Below are positions 23,158 through 35,373 of a stretch of DNA of 64,000 bases, piece after piece; within the stretch, counting starts at the first letter, position 1; every line of letters starts with the position of its first letter. Origin of the DNA: Candolleomyces eurysporus (taxonomy: Eukaryota > Basidiomycota > Agaricomycetes > Agaricales > Psathyrellaceae). The notes beneath the pieces were generated by a model. It made no database searches, had not been told where the DNA came from, and was given only the letters and a program-made list of their open reading frames with translations. The stretch lies in assembly GCA_027579435.1 (NCBI GenBank), contig JANBPK010000874.1, positions 1 to 64,000 on the forward strand, written 5' to 3'. The position numbers were made by a program, and so were the translations under genes.

Positions 23158-23969
23158 TCAAGTAATAAGGGAAGGAAACTCAGCCTCAGGAGGGTTCAAA
23201 TGCTTCCTCACCGTGGTCAGCTTCTCCGAATCCCACTTCTCCTTGGTCTCGGTCAGGTATTCTGCAAACAGATCCAGCTGCTGGAGGGCATCTGGGAAGT
23301 AGGGTAGTGCCGCGTCAAAATTTTGGAGGCACCACTCGCGGGTGGGGTTGAGAATCGCCTCAACGCAGTCTCTCAAAGTCCTTGCCTCCGCCTTGATACC
23401 CCCTTCGTGGTTACTATACTTCTTTGCCCAAGAGTTGAGTTGGAGAAGGAGGATGATAGAGAGTGGAAGGACTGGAAGATCGTTGCGGGTCACCATCTTG
23501 CAATTGGACAAAAGGGTGGGAAGGGTTTCCTTGGCAAAGAGAATGCGGATGGAGCATTTGCTGTTCCCCAGAACCTTGTGTTCTCGGGCTTGGTAGATGA
23601 GCCGCTTTGAGTTGCCCGCGGTTTTATCCATAGAGAAGTGCTTAGGATCCCTCAGGACGATGCGAGAGATCAATTGCGGTAAAGTCATGGAGGAGTTCCA
23701 CACGATGACAAGTACCTCCTATGTTGACGTGAGTGAGTAAGCAAGCTGAGCGAATCGTTCACGGCGACATTGGCCCGCGTTCCCGGAGGGCGCTTGTATT
23801 GATCGATAACGCTTACCTTAGGCGCTTCCACAGATCGATCGTAGAGCACTAGCCCAGATTTACCGGCGACGGCGCCTTGGACGCGCAGTCCGGTAAGATG
23901 GTCCAAGAGAGCATCAGATGCTTTCGTACGAAGGACGGTGTTGAGGACTTGCTTGTCCTCTATCACCAT
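23158..23969 (-). CDS. Conserved unknown protein, 237 residues
   Basis: Exons 23969-23817 and 23718-23158 sum to 238 codons, with the join EAPK-EVLVIVWNSS. The start MVIEDKQVLN at 23969 is preferred over an upstream ATG at 24059 because the upstream 30 residues look random. The protein is globular, leucine-rich in the middle (LPVLPLSIILLLQLNSWAK) and ends with a charged helix. No membrane signal and no catalytic motif seen. Codon use and splice sites look normal, and the sequence has the feel of a conserved soluble fungal protein, but I cannot name it. Confidence 0.7.
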
Positions 23970-24216
23970 AATGGATATTGTGATACAGAACAAGAGAGTG
24001 GGCAATGATGAAAGCTCGAGCTGCGGATGAGCATGCCTTAAGGCATCGACAGAGTACATACAAAGGCATACACCTACATACGTGCGCCAACAGCGCTCGT
24101 CAGCGTAAAACTCGGGTTAAATCATTGAAAGGACAACGGGCTGCGACGTAACCTGATAGCTTCCCTCTCAGTTGGCAGACTAAACATGTCGGTACATATA
24201 TCAATAAATTTCGCGG

Positions 24217-26027
24217 TCAAAATGGTCTGGAACCCTCGGATGTGCTAGCCTCTCGCTCAGAAATCCGGGTCATCCCAATATTCTCCGAGGGTGGAATCTG
24301 GCATGACGAAGTCCATATTGAACCATCAGATCGGAGAACTTGTTCATGTGGCCTCGAGCTGAACTTGATCTCCGAGAGATACAGTACTGGCGACTGGTAA
24401 GCAAAATCTCGTAGATGCAAGAGCATCCTTCCAGATAGGACGCTGTGCATCACTCGTTGACATCTAATTTTGCACGAGGTCAGTGAAAGGGCCCAGATTA
24501 GAGGGAGCGCTTGAGTGCAACATACACGACAATGAGCCAGCGATATTCGGGCTGGTTGGAAAATTGTTTAATGTGGTAAATGGATATGAATGACTACAAA
24601 TTACTAAATGCGACGTACGGGGCCAACGCGGGAAGCTGCTATGTTTCCAGCAGAGACGGCTTTATACGTTTTTGAAAAGTTTCGTTAAGCTGAATTGGTA
24701 GGAATCGAGACGGCATGCTTCACTTACCAGCTAGCACAAAGAAGTAGAAGAATCCGTCGCGATAAATAATGTTTAACAAGCGACTTTTCATCCTTCGAAA
24801 CTTGATAAATCCGATGGAAAGAGTCATAAGCATTACGGCTAACACGAGTAGCGTTAGATGGCGTAATCTGGGTAGAATGTTAGAGGAGCAAGCTACTTAC
24901 AGATCTCATTGGCTAGAATCAGCCAATAAATCACGGAACAGTAACGTTCCAGCTCGCTTGGTCTTGGGGGCATAGGGACGCATCCAAGAATGTTTGGTAT
25001 AGGAGAGACAACAACTGCAGGACTCGAGTTAGTGCATCGTTCCATAACGGTCAGACACGAGTATACACACAGTCGATCAGCGATGTCATTCTAGTCCAGA
25101 CGATGAGTTTAGCGATGTGGACCGCCTACGAGCGCGGGCTATAAACGAAACCCACGGTATAGTAAAGACCTTCAAGACTCACAACAAATTGAATGATAAT
25201 GTACGTGGTGAACGTCTTGTTTCTCTCAGACAAGGCGTACACTCGAAGGAAGAGGATTGCTGGAGGATTGGTAGCGGTCATTAATTGAAGTACCAACAAG
25301 TCGGGCTCGGTCATACCTTCAGCAACTGCGACTCCGACAAGAAATGAAGCTGGACTGAAGGTGAGGACATGGCCTCCACAAAGATATCCATCGGGGGTTT
25401 TTACTCACTTGATTCGACTATCCATAGCTGTTTGCATCTCTGAATATGCGAAGCTGAGGGAAAGGAACTTCTCAAGGTGACGATTTTCACTTACTTTGGG
25501 TGGAATGTCAAGAGCATTATGAACTTGAGAGTTAACGTCAGTCATTTTAATTCAAGTCACGAGCCAGAGTACTCACAGTATATCGAAAGTGGGACGTCGA
25601 TAAAGGGGAGATATCGTGTTACGAAGAAGAGAAAATTTGCGCAGCTCCTCTTTGACACCCACATATGAGTAACCTGCGAGTTCATCGCGTAAGCCTTTTT
25701 ACGTGGATGGTTCTCATTTACAAAATGAGAGTTACTTCGCTCTCCAGGGTTGCAATGTAGTCGATGATCTTTTCAGTTGTCAGAAGACATGGATCACGAA
25801 AGTCTGGTACTAGTCGTAACTCACCAAAATCACGAGGCCTGCAACTTGAGAGAGATGTTAGCTGCAGCTATCGGGTGGTGCAGAAACGGGTACTATTCAC
25901 CATCTACATACTGCCACCACCTCAGTCAGGACGCTACACTTACTATTCCCTGAGCTTGTAAAGATCGCACCTTGGTTATTATTTGCCGTGAGGCTGAGGC
26001 AAAAAGAGCTTCAGGACTGAAGTTCAT
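24217..26027 (-). CDS. DUF6533-type multi-pass membrane protein (intron-rich, model incomplete)
   Basis: Basidiomycete family of about seven membrane spans, function unknown. Recognisable exon pieces in order on the minus strand are as follows. A start MNFSPEALFASASRQII is at 26027. GLVIL leads to a piece beginning IIDYIATLESEVTLI. A piece with THMWVSKRSCANFLFF and TRYLPFIDVPLSIY follows, near 25560-25800. Next comes the segment LMTATNPPAILFLRVYALSE at 25190-25300, then a C-terminal exon with LSGRMLLHLRDFAYQS ending at 24217. These match the DUF6533 layout (TRYLP motif in the second helix). I could not fix every intron, especially the first, so the outer limits are approximate. Confidence 0.6.
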
Positions 26028-26491
26028 TATGATTTCTCGTTTCTGTCACGCTCTGTAGATGTGAAAAAAATTGGATTGCCTGTATAGTCTCGGGACGGTG
26101 GACAAGGGGGAAAAAAAGGGGGGANCTGGGGGGGCGGTATCTCTTCCCAGACCTCCCGTCAGTCTTTATTATATTATGCCGCCTTTGTTTACACCCTGGT
26201 ACACAAATCTTGCAACTTCCCGTGCATCCGATTCGGTTGTGGAGTAGCGCCCACAGTGGGGCCACGGCTGGTAGGTAGGTACCCAAACCCAATGTAGCAA
26301 CACAAAAGCACAAAGCTCGGAACGTCGTAGATTCGGACCTACAAGTCCCTTGATGGTTGATGGGGCTGATGGTCAACAGAGCCAAGCAATGACATCGACC
26401 CCATCACGTCGACGTGTAACTTGGGAAAGCGCGTTCGTTGTGCACGTCGGTTATCTACCTTTCTCTCATCCAGTAAACCACTGCTGGAGCC

Positions 26492-28116
26492 ATGTTCTCG
26501 TTGCGCAGGTGGTGTCTTCTGGCGCTCTCACTGGCCGGTGTGCTCAGTGTAGACGCGAAGTCGAGCACTGGTGACTCTGTACTGGTCGTGGTCGACCCTG
26601 CTCAGCAGGACAGCTATTCGATATTCTTCAATGGCTTAAAGGGTGAGCAATCAATGAATCTGTGAGCCGATCATCTGCTTACACTGGTACCGCTCAGACC
26701 AGGGGTATGAGCTTACATTCAGGTCCCCCAAGGTGGAAAAGCCTGTAATTATTGAGGACAATGTGTCGAACTTTGCCCACGTCATTCTACTTGCGCCGGA
26801 AGCAAGAAGTATGTAGTCTCTTCGGCTCTTCTTATCCCGGTACTGAACGCAAGCCATAGACTTGGGCAAGGACATTACTCCCCAATCGATTGTGGAACTC
26901 CTCTCGCTCAAGACGAATGTCGTTGTTGCCCTCCCAACGAAACAGTCACCCCTCCACGCCCTTGCAGCCGAGTTCTCCCTCATTCTTCCACCGCCTGGCT
27001 CTCCTCTCATCTCGTATTCTCCCAAACGTGACACACCTTCGACTCTCATTCCAATCTCCGTCGAGGATCACTCAAGCCCGGTCTTGACCAAACACATCCG
27101 ACCCGTTTGGTTCTCTGGCATTCCTCAAGCGCTGGGAAATAACCCACTACTCATCCCTATCCTTCGTGCACCAGCTGAAAGCTTTGCATCCGAAGTAGCT
27201 GTCACGAGTGGGTCCGCGGAGGCCTTGGTTGATGCAGCTGAGAAGGGAGGCGAAGGTCTCTGGGCCGGTAGCTCTTTATCTGCCGTCACAGGCTTCCAGG
27301 CTACCAATGGCGCGCGAATCACGTTCGTTGGTGGTGCTGAAGTATTCTCCGACGAGCTGGCCCAAAAGGAGGCTGAACAGTGAGTTTTCAATACTTTTCA
27401 CTGTCGTTGGACGGCCAAATGACGCCGTATCTACAGGTATGTCCAGTCCGGCAACATCGACTTTGTGAAGGAAGTCGCGGCATGGACGTTCCAGGAGAAC
27501 CTGGTTCTTCGAATTGAAAAGGTCGAGCACCACCTTGTCAATGGTACTGAGCCCAAGGAAACATATACCATCAATGACAACGTTGTATGTATCCGCTTAC
27601 AGAATTGTCGAGTACTTCTGGCTGACGACTTGGACAGGAATTTAGCACCTACATCTCGAAATGGAACCCCGCAAAGGGTGAATGGCAACCCTATTCCGGC
27701 TTGAAGGACCTTCAGCTTGAGTTCACAATGCTCGACCCCTTCGTTCGCACCGCCCTTCCACCCGTCAAAGGCGCTCCCGGGAAGTACTCCACGTCCTTCC
27801 GAGTGCCTGACCGTCATGGTGTTTTCAAGTTCGTGATCAATCACAAGCGCAAAGGGTACGTCGTGGTATTATGCCGTTTCTCTCTCTACGCACCTTACTG
27901 ACCGTCCTGCTTTTCAGATGGTCATTCCTCGAGAGCTCTACCACCGTTCCGGTTGTTCCCCCAAGGCATGACGGATACCCAAGGTTCTTGAGCGCGGCAT
28001 GGCCTTACTATGCTGGAGCCATTAGCACCAGTGTGGCATTCTTCTTGTTCTCTACGATCTGGCTTGCGGGTGAGGCTCGGGATAGCAAAAAGGGCAAGGC
28101 TGCCAAGTCGGAGTAG
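26492..28116 (+). CDS. WBP1: Oligosaccharyltransferase subunit WBP1 / OST48
   Basis: ER-membrane subunit of the complex that transfers the N-glycan precursor to nascent proteins. Six exons (26492-26642, 26698-26808, 26860-27379, 27437-27584, 27638-27855, 27918-28116) sum to 449 codons, product 448 residues, the usual family length. A signal peptide (MFSLRRWCLLALSLAGVLS) is followed by the luminal domain. Family blocks include GYELTFRSPKVEKPVIIEDN, FAHVILLAPEARNLGKDITP, VYAVALP-like VVVALPTKQSPL and PDRHGVFKFVINHKRKGW. One transmembrane helix near the end (FLSAAWPYYAGAISTSVAFF region) precedes a short Lys-rich cytosolic tail. All introns GT-AG. Secure. Confidence 0.95.
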
Positions 28117-28479
28117 GCGTAGATTCTTCGGTTGTGTGCATCTCATACCCCTGTGCCTGTAGTAATCGAAAAATGCCCACTGTCATCTATCCCGAGCTCT
28201 CCTGAATGAATTCGCGAAGCTATATAAGTGCACGCTGCTGAAATCAATGGCATTGGCAGGAAGACTATATCTCCTGATTCCAGGGGTAATACTAAATATG
28301 TACATGTGTGGGTATTAAATTACAGACTAGGCTACACCAAAGAATAGTCCACGAGAGATGGTATACTACTGAACATATCCAAACGACCAAACACGAAGAT
28401 AGCATCGAGAGAAACGAGAGTGGTGATAGCGAGTATGAATACCCAGAATCAAGATTTTGGAAAGCAGAGCAAAGAGACG

Positions 28480-30018
28480 TCATCGGCTGCGGGTAACATA
28501 GCTTTCCTCTGTATCGCAGTATGGCACGGACCTGGAGTACCCCGATGGATCTGTAGCGGTAGTGTTCATGCCAGGCTGAGAAGAAGAGTAGGTATACATC
28601 TCATTCTCCCGGGACTTTGTCATGCCCTCTCCACCGAGTTCATATGATCCTTGGGATCGGTCTCCCAATGAGGCATTCTCGTACCTGATCCTCTTCCCAT
28701 CGTCCGTCAGGAACGTCGACGTAACAGGAAGAGCAGGGGCATTGGGGATATTGTGCCTGCGGAAAAGCGCGGTAAAGTTGGCGTTGGTGAGTACGGGTGC
28801 AGTTCCACCAGCGGCTTCAGGGTCAAGGGCGGAGCCTAGGCGATTGGTTGCAAAGGCTGGGCCGGTAGGTGTAGTGTCCTCCGTTGTAATACGGAAGAAG
28901 AAAGCGATGATGACGCTTAGGTTGGCGATAATGAGGCTGACGGTGGCCTGTGTGAGAGTAATGAATGATAAAGAACAGCGTTATTTGAGTTAAAGTGTAA
29001 ATTTGCGGAGTTGGTGTGTGCGTACCTCAATGATAGCGGCCAAGCCTTCTTGAACACCGGCCACTCTCAGAATCATGTACCCATGAGTGAGACTGACGAC
29101 GGTGGTGATCATTGTGGTGGAGAACAATGCTGTGAGGCGGATTTTTTGAGCTAGCGAAAGCCCGGAGCTCTTGAACACCATATAGATAGGCGCTGAGATC
29201 AGGACTGCATCGGTAATGATAGCGGCTAATGGGGTGCGAGGGAATTAGGTACTCCGTATGAAATGAAGCGGAGAATCCCTTGGGTCGGGGTACATACTGA
29301 TCAATTGAGCGAGAGCCACGGGAAAGCCTAAGTGGCATTGAGGAAGCTCAGTGTACTTCCACTCGGTGTTGCCTTCGCATGTCCACAGCAGCTGGGCCTC
29401 CAAGATGGCCCACATAAGGCCGAATAGGACTGCGATGAGGCCAAATATGACGCGAATGCGTCCATATTGTAAACGAATGACGGTGAAAAGGATCGAGATA
29501 CGCGCAGACCTGCATCGAAATCCGCCGAAGGTGAGAACGGGATCAATGGTGGGGTTCGAGTTCAAGGATCTCCTCACCATGTTACTGCGTAAAACAGTGA
29601 AGAACACCTACAACCAGGACATTGCTTGAGTACTATGATCAGACAGGAAATCGCAGAGCACCCACAGATAGTACGTGATCATTTTGACTGTTCTTGAATG
29701 TTTTGCTGTTCAACAGTAACGGCATCGTTGAGAATTCCTCCGAACCCTGAAAAACTGGCACTCACTTGGGTCGTCGAAGTAGATTCCGAACGAGGTCATG
29801 AAGGCGATGACAAAGAGCATACAGATGAAAGCCCAACAGTCATCCCACCAGAGTCGCCCAGTCCTTTGCCTATCCCATAGTCGAAAGCAGGTCAATGCGA
29901 CTCCAGTGCAACCGAGCGCCCAGCCCACTTCTAAAGAACCATGTTAGCTTTTAAACTCAAGGAACTAAAACAAGCACTTACTCCGAGCAATAGCGATGAG
30001 AGGAGGCACCCCGTCCAT
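28480..30018 (-). CDS. Fungal rhodopsin-like (PTH11-related) seven-helix membrane protein
   Basis: Start MDGVPPLIAIAR at 30018; six or so short introns. Exon pieces in order: a piece with VALTCFRLWDRQRTGRLWWD followed by DCWAFICMLFVIAFM, a helix around MITYYLWVLCDFLSDHS, RISILFTVIRLQYGR, a piece with LIAVLFGLMWAILEAQLLWT followed by CEGN, ITDAVLISAPIYMVFKSSGL, STTMITTVVSLTHGYMILR, and SLIIANLSVIIAFFFRI. The tail is polar and ends SYVTRSR. WWDDCWA, the Cys before the next helix, and ANLSVI correspond to the fungal rhodopsin-domain pattern. The ligand is unknown. Exact intron borders in the first third were not all fixed. Confidence 0.7.
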
Positions 30019-31128
30019 CCTGGTACGAGTTCAACGGGTGTTCGCTGGATGCTACTTCTTGGGAGGCAGTTTCAAGGCTGCATGCGCAGGGTGTGTGCGC
30101 AAAGTGAGAATCAGTCGCTACTGAGAAGTCGGGGGTAAAGAAACAAATTCAAAGCCAGCGACACCCACACTCGGGAAAGAGGGTGCGTTTCCACGATTCG
30201 CATGGAGCAGCGGCCCAGAGCCCGCATTCGTGGCTCGGGAAAGCAGCAGATCCAGGAACATGTTGTGTGGCGGCGGAACCAAAAGAGACAAAGCATCGTA
30301 TCAGCCGACGAATGGGGTTCTTGCCGAAACCCGTATTGCTCCCAAGGTTTCGACCCTGGCGATTCTGGAGATAACGGCCTTTGAGTTGGGTGCAGAAGGG
30401 AGTCTAACAAGCAAAGAAGGAGATTGGAAGAACACGAGAAAATTCTTGGACAAATTCATCGATAAGCCCAAGCCCGTTGCCCTAGAACTTCCACCACATG
30501 TTCAATACGGTCTGCGTGTTCAATAGATATAGAAGTCTATTGAGTTTTGAATGACAACCCTGTTATGCTGCCTGATTCAAGAGGGCGGTTTGCGCGAAAA
30601 TCGGCCTTCCATGGTTCCATCCATGGTTCCATGGGTCAGGATCCGCTGTACCAGAGTTCTCGTTGGATTTGGGTGATTTCCGTGAGCTCGGGCACTGCAG
30701 ATACCGGTCACACGGGACTCCAATGGCAACAAATGGTGCCAGACAGGGCTGTGATGCAACCCACACAGCGGAAAGGGTATGGTCATGATGGACTGAAGGC
30801 AACAGAGGCCGCAAGCGCTCGACGCCTCTCGATATAGGCTGGGCGGGACATAGCATTACATAATGCGCGCCCTCAGTCCCAACTTGGATCCATCAAAGAG
30901 ATCATGGCTCTGTCATTGCTGTTTACTGCTGTTCGTTCATCTGGATACCTTGTTTCTCCATACTATCACCATCGCCCCACCATCTCGAAACCTACGGAGT
31001 GTATAATCATCTCTAGCCATGGCTAATATGGGGAATCTGGGCGATAGCATTGGAAGGTGGGCAAAGGGAGAACACTGCAAGTATAGCTGCTTGCATTCAC
31101 AAATCCGCTGCTGATTTTCGTTTCTAGA
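30019..31128. other. Intergenic, no gene seen
   Basis: Upstream of both the rhodopsin-like gene and the DUF6699-type gene. Short frames only. A candidate first exon of the next gene starts at ATG 31019 (MANMGNLGDSIGR) but leads into a stop when spliced at the TTCTAG before 31128, so I left it out. Confidence 0.4.
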
Positions 31129-31867
31129 TGGCCCTGTCCTCTCCCAAACAGACCTATACCTCCTTAATATTCCCCTGGAACTCCATCCTATCCTCAGGGG
31201 AACTGATTCCTTCCATTTGTCTTTCGATTTAACCAGTGGTCAGCCGGAAGATTATCCACATCAATCGCTTGGGTTTTGACATGAGTTTCTTAGGTCAAAC
31301 GGTTGGGTGGAACTCAAGCGATCGTAATCGCGAGATTCCGTTTACCCAGAGAGACCAGCCGGCCACTCTTCCGAGGGTTACTCAGCTCATCATAGTCTCG
31401 CAGTCGAGTCCATGGTGCACCATCGTCACGAATGACACTGGCGTAACAATCGGGGATGTTTGTATAAAGCTCTGGCAAGAGTACGTTCGCAACTCTCAGC
31501 TATATATAGCGCCCAGCTGACAGCTCCCGCAAGCTATTCGCAGCACAACATAACTGACGCAGAGTTCAATACCCTTCCTCCTCGGCTGCAAGAAAGTGTT
31601 CGTCGCAGGGCGCAAGCTCAAATGGCGCAAAGCCAATGGAATTCTGGATACTACCAGCCAGCAGCACCACCAGCGTCGTTCAAGCGTTACGGTACGTTTC
31701 TTTTCTCTCAATTTAGACATTTATAGCTCACTAATCGGGCTGTTGCAGACTGGCTTGGAGAGAAATTCATGTTTGATCGTCTGATAAAAGAAGGCAAGGA
31801 TGGTTATATTGAGCAGCGTCTGGGCTTCACAGCGCCCAATATATTTGTGATGGAACTCACGTTCTAA
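31129..31867 (+). CDS. DUF6699-type protein
   Basis: Agaricomycete family of unknown function, usually 150-200 residues. The middle exon has PRVTQLIIVSQSSPWCTIVT and GVTIGDVCIKLWQ, corresponding to the family core (surface-strand, PW.I.V, V...DV). Splicing at GTACGT to an AG at about 31529 gives QDYSQHNITDAEFNTLPPRL. RRRAQAQMAQSQW follows, and a last intron (GTACGT...TTGCAG) leads to YDWLGEKFMFDRLIKEGKDG, ending VMELTF at 31867. The 5' part (31129-31300) is not resolved: MALSSPKQTYTSLIFPWNSI is plausible but then meets a stop unless another intron is removed. Confidence 0.6.
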
Positions 31868-32262
31868 ATGTGCGTACCTGGTTACGATCTCGATAACATT
31901 TGTACTGTTCACCTGTATTTGCTTAGTACCTACCCATGACCAATGTATCCTATCATGAAGCGGATTCCTTCAAGCCATCCGGGGTCTTTACGCCAGCTAT
32001 ATTCTTGGATTGATAGTGCGTCCGTCAAGGCAGCTTGATGCTTGCAGCCGGTGCCCTGCTGCGACCCTTCCATTACCTCTGGCTGCCAACTGTCACAGAG
32101 AGTCACCGTTGGTGGGCGTGCAGCGTGAAAAGGTCGGTGACGTGAGTTGCTGTAATCGGAGGGCGTGTAGCCGGTTCCGAGTTGGATAAGGTGTATTCAC
32201 CCCGCCATTCAAACAAAAAGCATAATCCTGCCGATCACTCGCGTTATCTAGCACCTACTTTC
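31868..32262. other. Upstream region of the U6 gene, no protein gene seen
   Basis: No open frame of note. The last 80 bases carry no perfect TATAAA box; the nearest AT-rich element is CATAATCC around 32221. Confidence 0.4.
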
Positions 32263-32286
32263 GTCCCCTTCGGGGTGACATACGAA

Positions 32287-32317
<31 letters not shown>

Positions 32318-32385
32318 GGCCCCTGCACAAGGATGACACGCTTTCCCGGAGTGGTAGACCTACGGGTCTCAATATTTATTTTTTT
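32263..32385 (+). ncRNA. U6: U6 spliceosomal snRNA
   Basis: Catalytic RNA of the spliceosome. The 5' stem-loop GTCCCCTTCGGGGTGACATA begins at 32263. The invariant core follows: AATTGGAACGATACAGAGAA, GATTAGCATGGCCCCTGCAC and AAGGATGACACG, which contains the ACAGAGA box and the AGC triad. A Pol III T-run (TATTTTTTT) at about 32378-32385 ends the gene. The 3' part after GACACGC (TTTCCCGGAGTGGTAGACCTACGGGTCTC) is longer than in animal U6 and can form a small hairpin (GAGACC...GGTCTC type). Exact ends are estimated. Confidence 0.93.
32378..32385 (+). terminator. Pol III T-run terminator of U6
   Basis: Run of Ts directly after the U6 3' hairpin, the standard RNA polymerase III stop signal. Confidence 0.7.
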
Positions 32386-32693
32386 CCCCGCCAACTTTTA
32401 ATACGAAGAGCCTGGCGACTTTCGTAGTCTCGTTCAAGAACTGAGGCTTGCTTGAACTATCAATTATAGGTCAATACATTGAGTCAGTTCTAGAAATACA
32501 TACAGCTGAGTTATAATCCAGCGGACACCTAGGGCAAGTATGTCTAAATCTACCATCGGTCCGACATACGATTACTACCACCGCTCGGTCCCGGGTTAAT
32601 ATAGAAAGGGAGAGCCCATATCCATCGGAGAATGTGTAAGCAAATTAGCAGAGATCTTCAGTGTGGCCACCCAATCTATCTCTTCTAAAATCG

Positions 32694-34168
32694 TCACAAT
32701 ACGCCTTCCAACGGCCTTCCTTCCCCATCGACTAGCGCTAAACCGGGTCCATCATACATTTTCGCCAAGTCACGCAGCCGCCTGAATTCCACTTTCAACA
32801 TCTCCCGGTGCTTCCTCAGATTAGCCACGTCCTTCTCGCTTACAAACATGACTTGCTGCAATTTGGGTAGGGGTCCCCTCACTCTGATAGCTAAGAAACT
32901 CAGCATGGTCCTGTATGCGCCTAAATCTAAATTCGTCTTCATCCTCCGCATCTTCAACTTCTTCACCCCCGGAAGATAAGGTATGTCGAAACTCGTCCCC
33001 GGGGCCCAATTGAAAAATAGACCCAACTCCTCGAGGTTCGGACAATGCCTCGCGATCATAGGGAAGAACTGTAACTGCGGAGAGGCATTACTCTCATCGA
33101 GGAAGGAGGAGAAATGGGCTTTGTCGAGTTTGCTATGGTAGACGCAATGGATGGAGGTAAGTTTGTGGCCGTGGAATTCGAGAAGTGTTGGGGTCGGTAA
33201 TATATCGCCGAGCATCTCCATGTCCATGCATCCGATAGCGGGAAACTTGAATGTTATGTGCCGTAAATTGGGATAGAGGTCTTCTTTCTTTGATGGCTTC
33301 TTCCTTGACACTGATAACGATGAAGCGCCTGTCGCCGTACGTTCGGGATTCGGGCCAGGAAGAAAAATAGGGTCTGGGGATGAAAGGTGAGACAGGCGCA
33401 AGAGGAGTTGTGTTACTCTCGTCTTGGGGTGTGAAAGCAGTGGTCGTGGATCGTTGTCGAGATGAGGATGATCAGCCAAGATCAATTTCGGGGGTTGAAT
33501 GGACTCGAGATCGTGGTGCGCGTCAAGGAAAGCCGCCCACAACGTTGAGGGCACTTTGAGAAGGCAAGGACTCGCGTCTTCGTCGAGCCATGTGATAGAC
33601 TTCAATGTCGGAGAGGCCGAATCCAGGAAAAAAGGTTGTTTTTCCAGAAGGATGGCGCCGTCAATATAGAAGGAATTCCTAAACAAAAGGGACTTGAGAC
33701 GAGGGAGAAGGGAGAGAAGCTGATGGATCCCATGAAGTAAATGCAAGATTTCGTCTGTATCTTCTTGGCGGCTGTTGCTTCCAACAAGGTCCAGACGTTG
33801 AACGTAGTCGCCTCGTGAGTTTCCGTTACACATTGGCTGCTTCATCGAATTGATGAGCGCATCCAGAGTGTCAAAATCACTCAGAGTGATGTGCTCGTAA
33901 AGCATGGGCTCGCAGATCGCCCACCACTCTCTAGAAACACGGGCAATAGACCACTTCGTAACCTGAGTCGAGTGAGGTGTAAGATACGCGACGTATGAGT
34001 GCGGTTTCAACTCACACTGGCAGGCATACTATGAGCACGTTTTTCGTCCTTATCGCGGCAGAGGTCATGGTAGTAAAGATGGTGGAGAGGGGGAGTCAGA
34101 GATTCATGCTTGAGTGTTGCCAGTCGAAAGATGATTTCCCAAATTTCCGTAGGAACCGATTGAGGCAT
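32694..34168 (-). CDS. F-box protein with LRR-like body
   Basis: Probable substrate adaptor of an SCF ubiquitin ligase. Exons 34168-34016 and 33962-32694 sum to 474 codons (473 residues). The F-box is at the very N-terminus: MPQSVPTEIWEIIFRLATL, then across the intron TKWSIARVSREWWAICEPML. The rest is a series of Leu-rich strands (LVQRLDLVGS-like, FPMIARHCPNLEELGLFFNW, LKMRRMKT) as in agaricomycete F-box/LRR proteins. An in-frame GTG-led extension upstream has no ATG and is not used. Large lineage-specific F-box families are usual in these fungi, so the target cannot be guessed. Confidence 0.8.
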
Positions 34169-35373
34169 CGTAGGAAGGATCAACAGAGGGTTGGGAGCGA
34201 TCGAGTGCTCATTCAAATACTCGTTTGAACCCGAATTGTGGAAAATAATCTTATCAGGCCCGGGTAGATAATTTATATTACCAATGGGCACAATAGAATT
34301 TCGAGTCACGATGGCATTTCTCCCCGCTATGTTGTTTCCCCCGAATGCGCGGAATCAGTATTGGATGTTGAGCAATGGTGATGAGAAACGCGAAACAGTT
34401 GAAAGCTCACCAGTACCCAGCCTACTTTATTACCAGTAGATGAGTTGTCTCAAGTCGGAAGCTGGGATATTTTGAGGGTGCGTTGAGCACGGAGGAACCC
34501 GCCCCAATGTCCATCTGGTGGTTGACATGCCACACACTGTATGTTTTCGAAGAAATTACGGAAGGCGATGAATAAGAGGCCATATGTCTTGATTCCCGAG
34601 CTGTTTCATGAATACGGAGGTCCTTTGATGGATCAGTACGGTGGCTCAGAAGGACGCAAAAGAGATAGGATGGTCAGAGCAAAAAGATTGCCAAAAGAGG
34701 AGCACACCGGAGGTTTGTAAGCCCCGTAAGTCCAGTTAGGTTGTATTAATTCTCAAAGACACGTTGGTCATGCCCAGAATGAGAAGTGAAAGGTTTCCGT
34801 CTGCTGGGAATTGGTCGAGAGTGAAGGGAGAAGAAGGTGATATCCATCTAGAAAAACCGTCTTCATCGGTTCAGAAGAAATGTATCGAGTGAGTCGGTCC
34901 TCCAATAAAAGTTTCGGAGTCTTCAAGAGACAGCGCTTGGAAAAAGAGAGGATTATTGTCAGTCAGGCGTATGAGAAGAGGAAGAGAAGCGAACTCTGGC
35001 CAGCTCTGGCCGTGGATGTCGGTTGGGAGGCTGACCGAGCAAGATCTCGAGAGTCGAGGCTTGAAACAACCGTGGGAACCCTCTAAAAACAACCCGCAGA
35101 GCGCCTCTTTTACTCCATTGTTCGTGTCTTCCTTTGCCTCTCTCGTCGAAAAACGAAACAAAAAAAAAAATTACATATAATCTGGCGCTCTCTTCCGAAT
35201 TAGCTCAACTATCTTTCTCCACTTCCCCCTTCTTTGTTCCATTGCCCCTCTCCCACACTCATTTCTACCCTCCCGCCACCCGGACGAGGTCGCACGGCCG
35301 AGTCAGCCAACAAGCGCTAGGTTGAGGCAGGAGCTCGAGTTCCCTGTGCTGGAGGTCCAGCAGAGGCCGAAAA
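34169..35373. other. Intergenic, no gene seen
   Basis: Divergent region between the F-box gene and the weak gene candidate downstream. A CT-rich stretch with an A11 run is at about 35160-35290. No recognisable protein. Confidence 0.4.

Noticed and set aside
23158..23969. BTB/POZ-type identity for the 237-residue protein
   Set aside because: The typical BTB core pattern is not present; left as unknown.
31019..31058. Upstream exon (MANMGNLGDSIGR) for the DUF6699-type gene
   Set aside because: Splicing it to the TTCTAG acceptor runs into a stop within 15 codons.
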